In this document: one piece after another, positions 61,978 to 64,000 of the stretch
Layout: each line of letters opens with the position of its first letter
Position numbering within the stretch: position 1 is the first letter of the stretch
NCBI RefSeq assembly: GCF_013294025.1
Contig: NZ_JABSNL010000004.1
Location: 124,001-188,000, forward strand
Length of the DNA: 64,000 nt
From: Flavobacterium aeripolare
Lineage (GTDB): Bacteria; Bacteroidota; Bacteroidia; Flavobacteriales; Flavobacteriaceae
Reading direction: 5' to 3'
The notes under the pieces: model-generated
Database searches by the model: none
What the model was told of the DNA's origin: nothing
Seen by the model: only the letters and a program-made list of their open reading frames with translations
Position numbers and translations under genes: made by a program

Positions 61978-63211
61978 AATATATACGTTCTTCTGCTTTT
62001 TAATTTTTGGTTTAACCAATGGGCAAACACTTTCTATAGAGGAGGTATTGACAGCTGTAAAAGAAAATAACCCGCAGTTGAAAATGTACGATGCTGAGAT
62101 TCAAAGTATGGATGCTAATGCAAAAGGGGCTAAAAGCTGGAGTGCTCCTCAGGTAACAACCGGTTTTTTCATGACACCTTATAATACTAAAATGTGGAAA
62201 GCCACAGATATAAGTCCGGGAATGGGATCCTACATGATTGGGGTAACGCAGATGATTCCTAATGCTTCAAGGTTAAAAGCAGATGCTGATTATATGTATG
62301 CCATGTCATCTGTAGAAACTGAAAACAAAAATTTCACGATTAATGAATTGAATGCACTGGCTAAGACAAATTATTATGAGTGGGTTGTTATAGATAAAAA
62401 GCTAAAAATCACCAGAGAGAATTTGCTCTTACTCGAATACATGATTAAAAGTATCGAAGTACGATTCAAGTACAATAAAGACAAGCTTTCGACTTATTAC
62501 AAAGCCAAATCGCAATACAGTGCACAACAAAGTTTGATTGTAACCATGCAAAATGATTTGATTCAGAAAAAAGTGATGCTTAACACTTTGATGTCTCGCG
62601 ATAAAAACAGCAATTTCGAAATTGACACTGCGTATACTGTCAAGAATTTTGACTTAGTACTTATGGATGATGCTGCCTTGTCAGAAAGTAGAAGCGACTT
62701 GAAAGCTATTGATAAAACAATGGAATTAAACCAAATGAAAATTGCGATCGAAAAGTCAAAATTACTGCCAGAGTTTGGAGTAAAATACGATCACATGGTT
62801 CCGTTTGGGGATCGTTCACAACAATTTTCATTAATGGGAATGGTGACTATCCCAATGCCGTGGTCTACTAAAGGAAATAAGGCAGCTATTAATAGTATCC
62901 AAATCAAAAATGAAAGTCTGGAGTGGCAAAAGCAAATGATTCTAAACGAAGCTGCTGGTGCCATTTCAGGAATGCGTCAAGAGTTAGTTAATCTCAAAAA
63001 GCAGTTCGAAATTGCCGAAAAAAGTATCATTCCCGCTATAAAACGTAATTATGATACATCGGTGTTGTCATGGCAAAATAACACAGGAGAATTATCTGAA
63101 GTTTTAGATGCTTGGGAAGCTTTAAATATGGCTCAAATTGATAAGCTAGATAAATTACAGAACATTTTCAAGACGCAAATCGCAATCGAAAAACAACTCG
63201 AAATAGAATAA
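61964..63211 (+). CDS. TolC-family channel of the copper/silver pump (CusC-like)
   Basis: 415 residues. Signal peptide (about 1-20, ending TNGQ), then long helical repeats of the outer-membrane factor family (LSIEEVLTAVKENNPQLKMYDAEIQSM; LNEAAGAISGMRQELVNLKKQFEIAEKS). It would form the outer-membrane exit for CusA. ATG at 61964 overlaps cusA by 14 bp; it ends 2 bp before the adaptor gene. Distinct from the TolC protein at 33464, so each pump has its own channel. Confidence 0.88.
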   Translation: MRNIKIYTFFCFLIFGLTNGQTLSIEEVLTAVKENNPQLKMYDAEIQSMDANAKGAKSWSAPQVTTGFFMTPYNTKMWKATDISPGMGSYMIGVTQMIPNASRLKADADYMYAMSSVETENKNFTINELNALAKTNYYEWVVIDKKLKITRENLLLLEYMIKSIEVRFKYNKDKLSTYYKAKSQYSAQQSLIVTMQNDLIQKKVMLNTLMSRDKNSNFEIDTAYTVKNFDLVLMDDAALSESRSDLKAIDKTMELNQMKIAIEKSKLLPEFGVKYDHMVPFGDRSQQFSLMGMVTIPMPWSTKGNKAAINSIQIKNESLEWQKQMILNEAAGAISGMRQELVNLKKQFEIAEKSIIPAIKRNYDTSVLSWQNNTGELSEVLDAWEALNMAQIDKLDKLQNIFKTQIAIEKQLEIE

Positions 63212-63213
63212 GT

Positions 63214-64000
63214 ATGAACAAATATATAAAATATAGTGTGCTGTTTTTGATAGTTGTATTGGCCGGATTAGCGGTATATTACAAATCAGAATTGTTCCAT
63301 AATGAAGCAACACATGATAGTGCTACTGATGTGTATACCTGCTCTATGCATCCTGAAATTATCAAGCACGAGCCTGGAAGTTGTCCAATTTGCGGAATGG
63401 ATTTAGTAAAAAAAGTAAGTGAAGAGCAGCCTGAAGATAGTCAGGATATTGCCTATTTATTGCAGCGCACAGATGGTTTTGTAGTAGGAGAATTTGAAAA
63501 CACAAGGTTAAAAGATACGGCTATAGGTAGTCTGGTGAATTTACCAGGACTGCTAACATATGATCCTAATTCGGCAGTTACCATTTCGGCTCGAATTAGT
63601 GGTCGAATCGAAAGAATGTATGTGAATCGAAAGTTTCAGGCTGTAGCCAAAGGGCAAAAGCTCTTTGATATTTACAGTCCAGAATTGGTGACTGAACAAC
63701 AAAATTTTATCTACCTCATCACTAACGACGCTGAAAATAAGACCATCATCAATGCCATTAAGCAAAAGCTAGCACTTTACGGAATGACTAAAGCACAAAT
63801 TAATGCTTTGGCTGCAGCCAAAAAAGTAAATCCTATTATCACTATTTACAGTCCTGCAAACGGAATTGTAGATGGAACCGAGAAAATGGACGCTGCTGCT
63901 GAAACTAAAATGCAAAGTAGTACCACCGAAGTTTTAGGATTAAAAGAAGGCGATTATATTACAAAGGATGTTACCGTTTTTAGATTGCTAAACACAGATA
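63214..64000 (+). CDS. cusB: CusB-like RND periplasmic adaptor, 5' part only
   Basis: 262 complete codons before the window ends. N-terminal anchor (about 7-24), then a heavy-metal-binding module YTCSMHPEIIKHEPGSCPICGMDL (about 42-65), then adaptor body (AVTISARISGRIERMYVNRKFQAVAKGQKLFDIYSPELVTEQQNFIYL). In CusB this links CusA and the outer channel and carries periplasmic Cu/Ag; an N-terminal metal-binding module of this kind is common in Bacteroidota versions. The rest lies beyond the window. Confidence 0.9.
   Translation, partial: MNKYIKYSVLFLIVVLAGLAVYYKSELFHNEATHDSATDVYTCSMHPEIIKHEPGSCPICGMDLVKKVSEEQPEDSQDIAYLLQRTDGFVVGEFENTRLKDTAIGSLVNLPGLLTYDPNSAVTISARISGRIERMYVNRKFQAVAKGQKLFDIYSPELVTEQQNFIYLITNDAENKTIINAIKQKLALYGMTKAQINALAAAKKVNPIITIYSPANGIVDGTEKMDAAAETKMQSSTTEVLGLKEGDYITKDVTVFRLLNTD

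Noticed and set aside
1..64000. tRNA, rRNA, CRISPR or IS elements
   Set aside because: No cloverleaf-like sequence, regularly spaced direct repeats, transposase frame or terminal inverted repeats with target duplications were seen by eye.

Overview
The window is about 64 kb of AT-rich, densely packed chromosome from a Bacteroidota bacterium, almost certainly a Flavobacterium or a close relative in the Flavobacteriaceae. The evidence is the gene content (SprA and PorG of the type IX secretion/gliding machinery, a CarboxypepD_reg-type TonB receptor, DUF4270, DUF4403 and DUF4907 proteins), the recurrent TAnnTTTG promoter element, and non-Shine-Dalgarno gene starts. No tRNA, rRNA, CRISPR array, IS element or prophage was seen.

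Layout. 1-1391: the end of ruvB and queG, separated by a copy of an intergenic repeat. 1394-9338: a sucrose-utilisation locus (LacI regulator with twin palindromic operators, TonB receptor, SLC45-like symporter, PfkB kinase, GH13 sucrose-phosphorylase-like enzyme). 9543-22027: CBS protein, malic enzyme, ruvA, the giant sprA, gcvH, a VanZ-like protein, deoC. 22327-27444: heme O synthase, cytochrome oxidase subunits III (two) and IV, then a Sco-type assembly group. 27450-28853: DUF4403 lipoprotein. 29023-36136: a MacAB-TolC-like export operon with two permeases and two adaptors. 36270-40409: tsaB, MscS, amphipathic-helix protein, dodecin, Nfu protein, gamma carbonic anhydrase-like protein. 40423-46519: a divergent envelope-sensing locus (LytTR regulator, LytS-type kinase, DUF4907 lipoprotein and kelch lipoprotein on one side; DUF4270 lipoprotein and a barrel protein on the other). 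46521-54888 (minus strand): murI, two OmpH/Skp chaperones, bamA, uppS, porG, nadK, CBS protein. 55004-56996: pdxJ, a hairpin plus second repeat copy, alpha/beta hydrolase, small membrane protein. 57083-64000: a copper/silver resistance cluster (Cys-rich protein, HMA protein, DUF3347 protein, CusA, CusC, and CusB running off the end).

How the genes work together. In the sucrose locus the receptor and symporter would bring sucrose across the two membranes, the GH13 enzyme would split it phosphorolytically to glucose-1-phosphate and fructose, and the kinase would phosphorylate the fructose. The minus-strand run porG-uppS-bamA-ompH-ompH joins outer-membrane protein assembly, undecaprenyl carrier synthesis and a secretion component behind one good promoter. 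The copper cluster combines periplasmic metal binders with an RND tripartite pump.

The points most worth a second look are: the CusA gene, broken by what looks like a one-base frameshift in a cytoplasmic loop; queG, which has no usable start codon where homology requires one and abuts a repeat; the kelch/DUF4907/LytTR versus DUF4270/barrel divergent locus, with two inverted repeats in its shared control region; a Sco-like paralogue without metal ligands next to a true Sco; and a sucrose phosphorylase-like enzyme with a roughly 60-residue insertion. Most of the rest is ordinary core genome.
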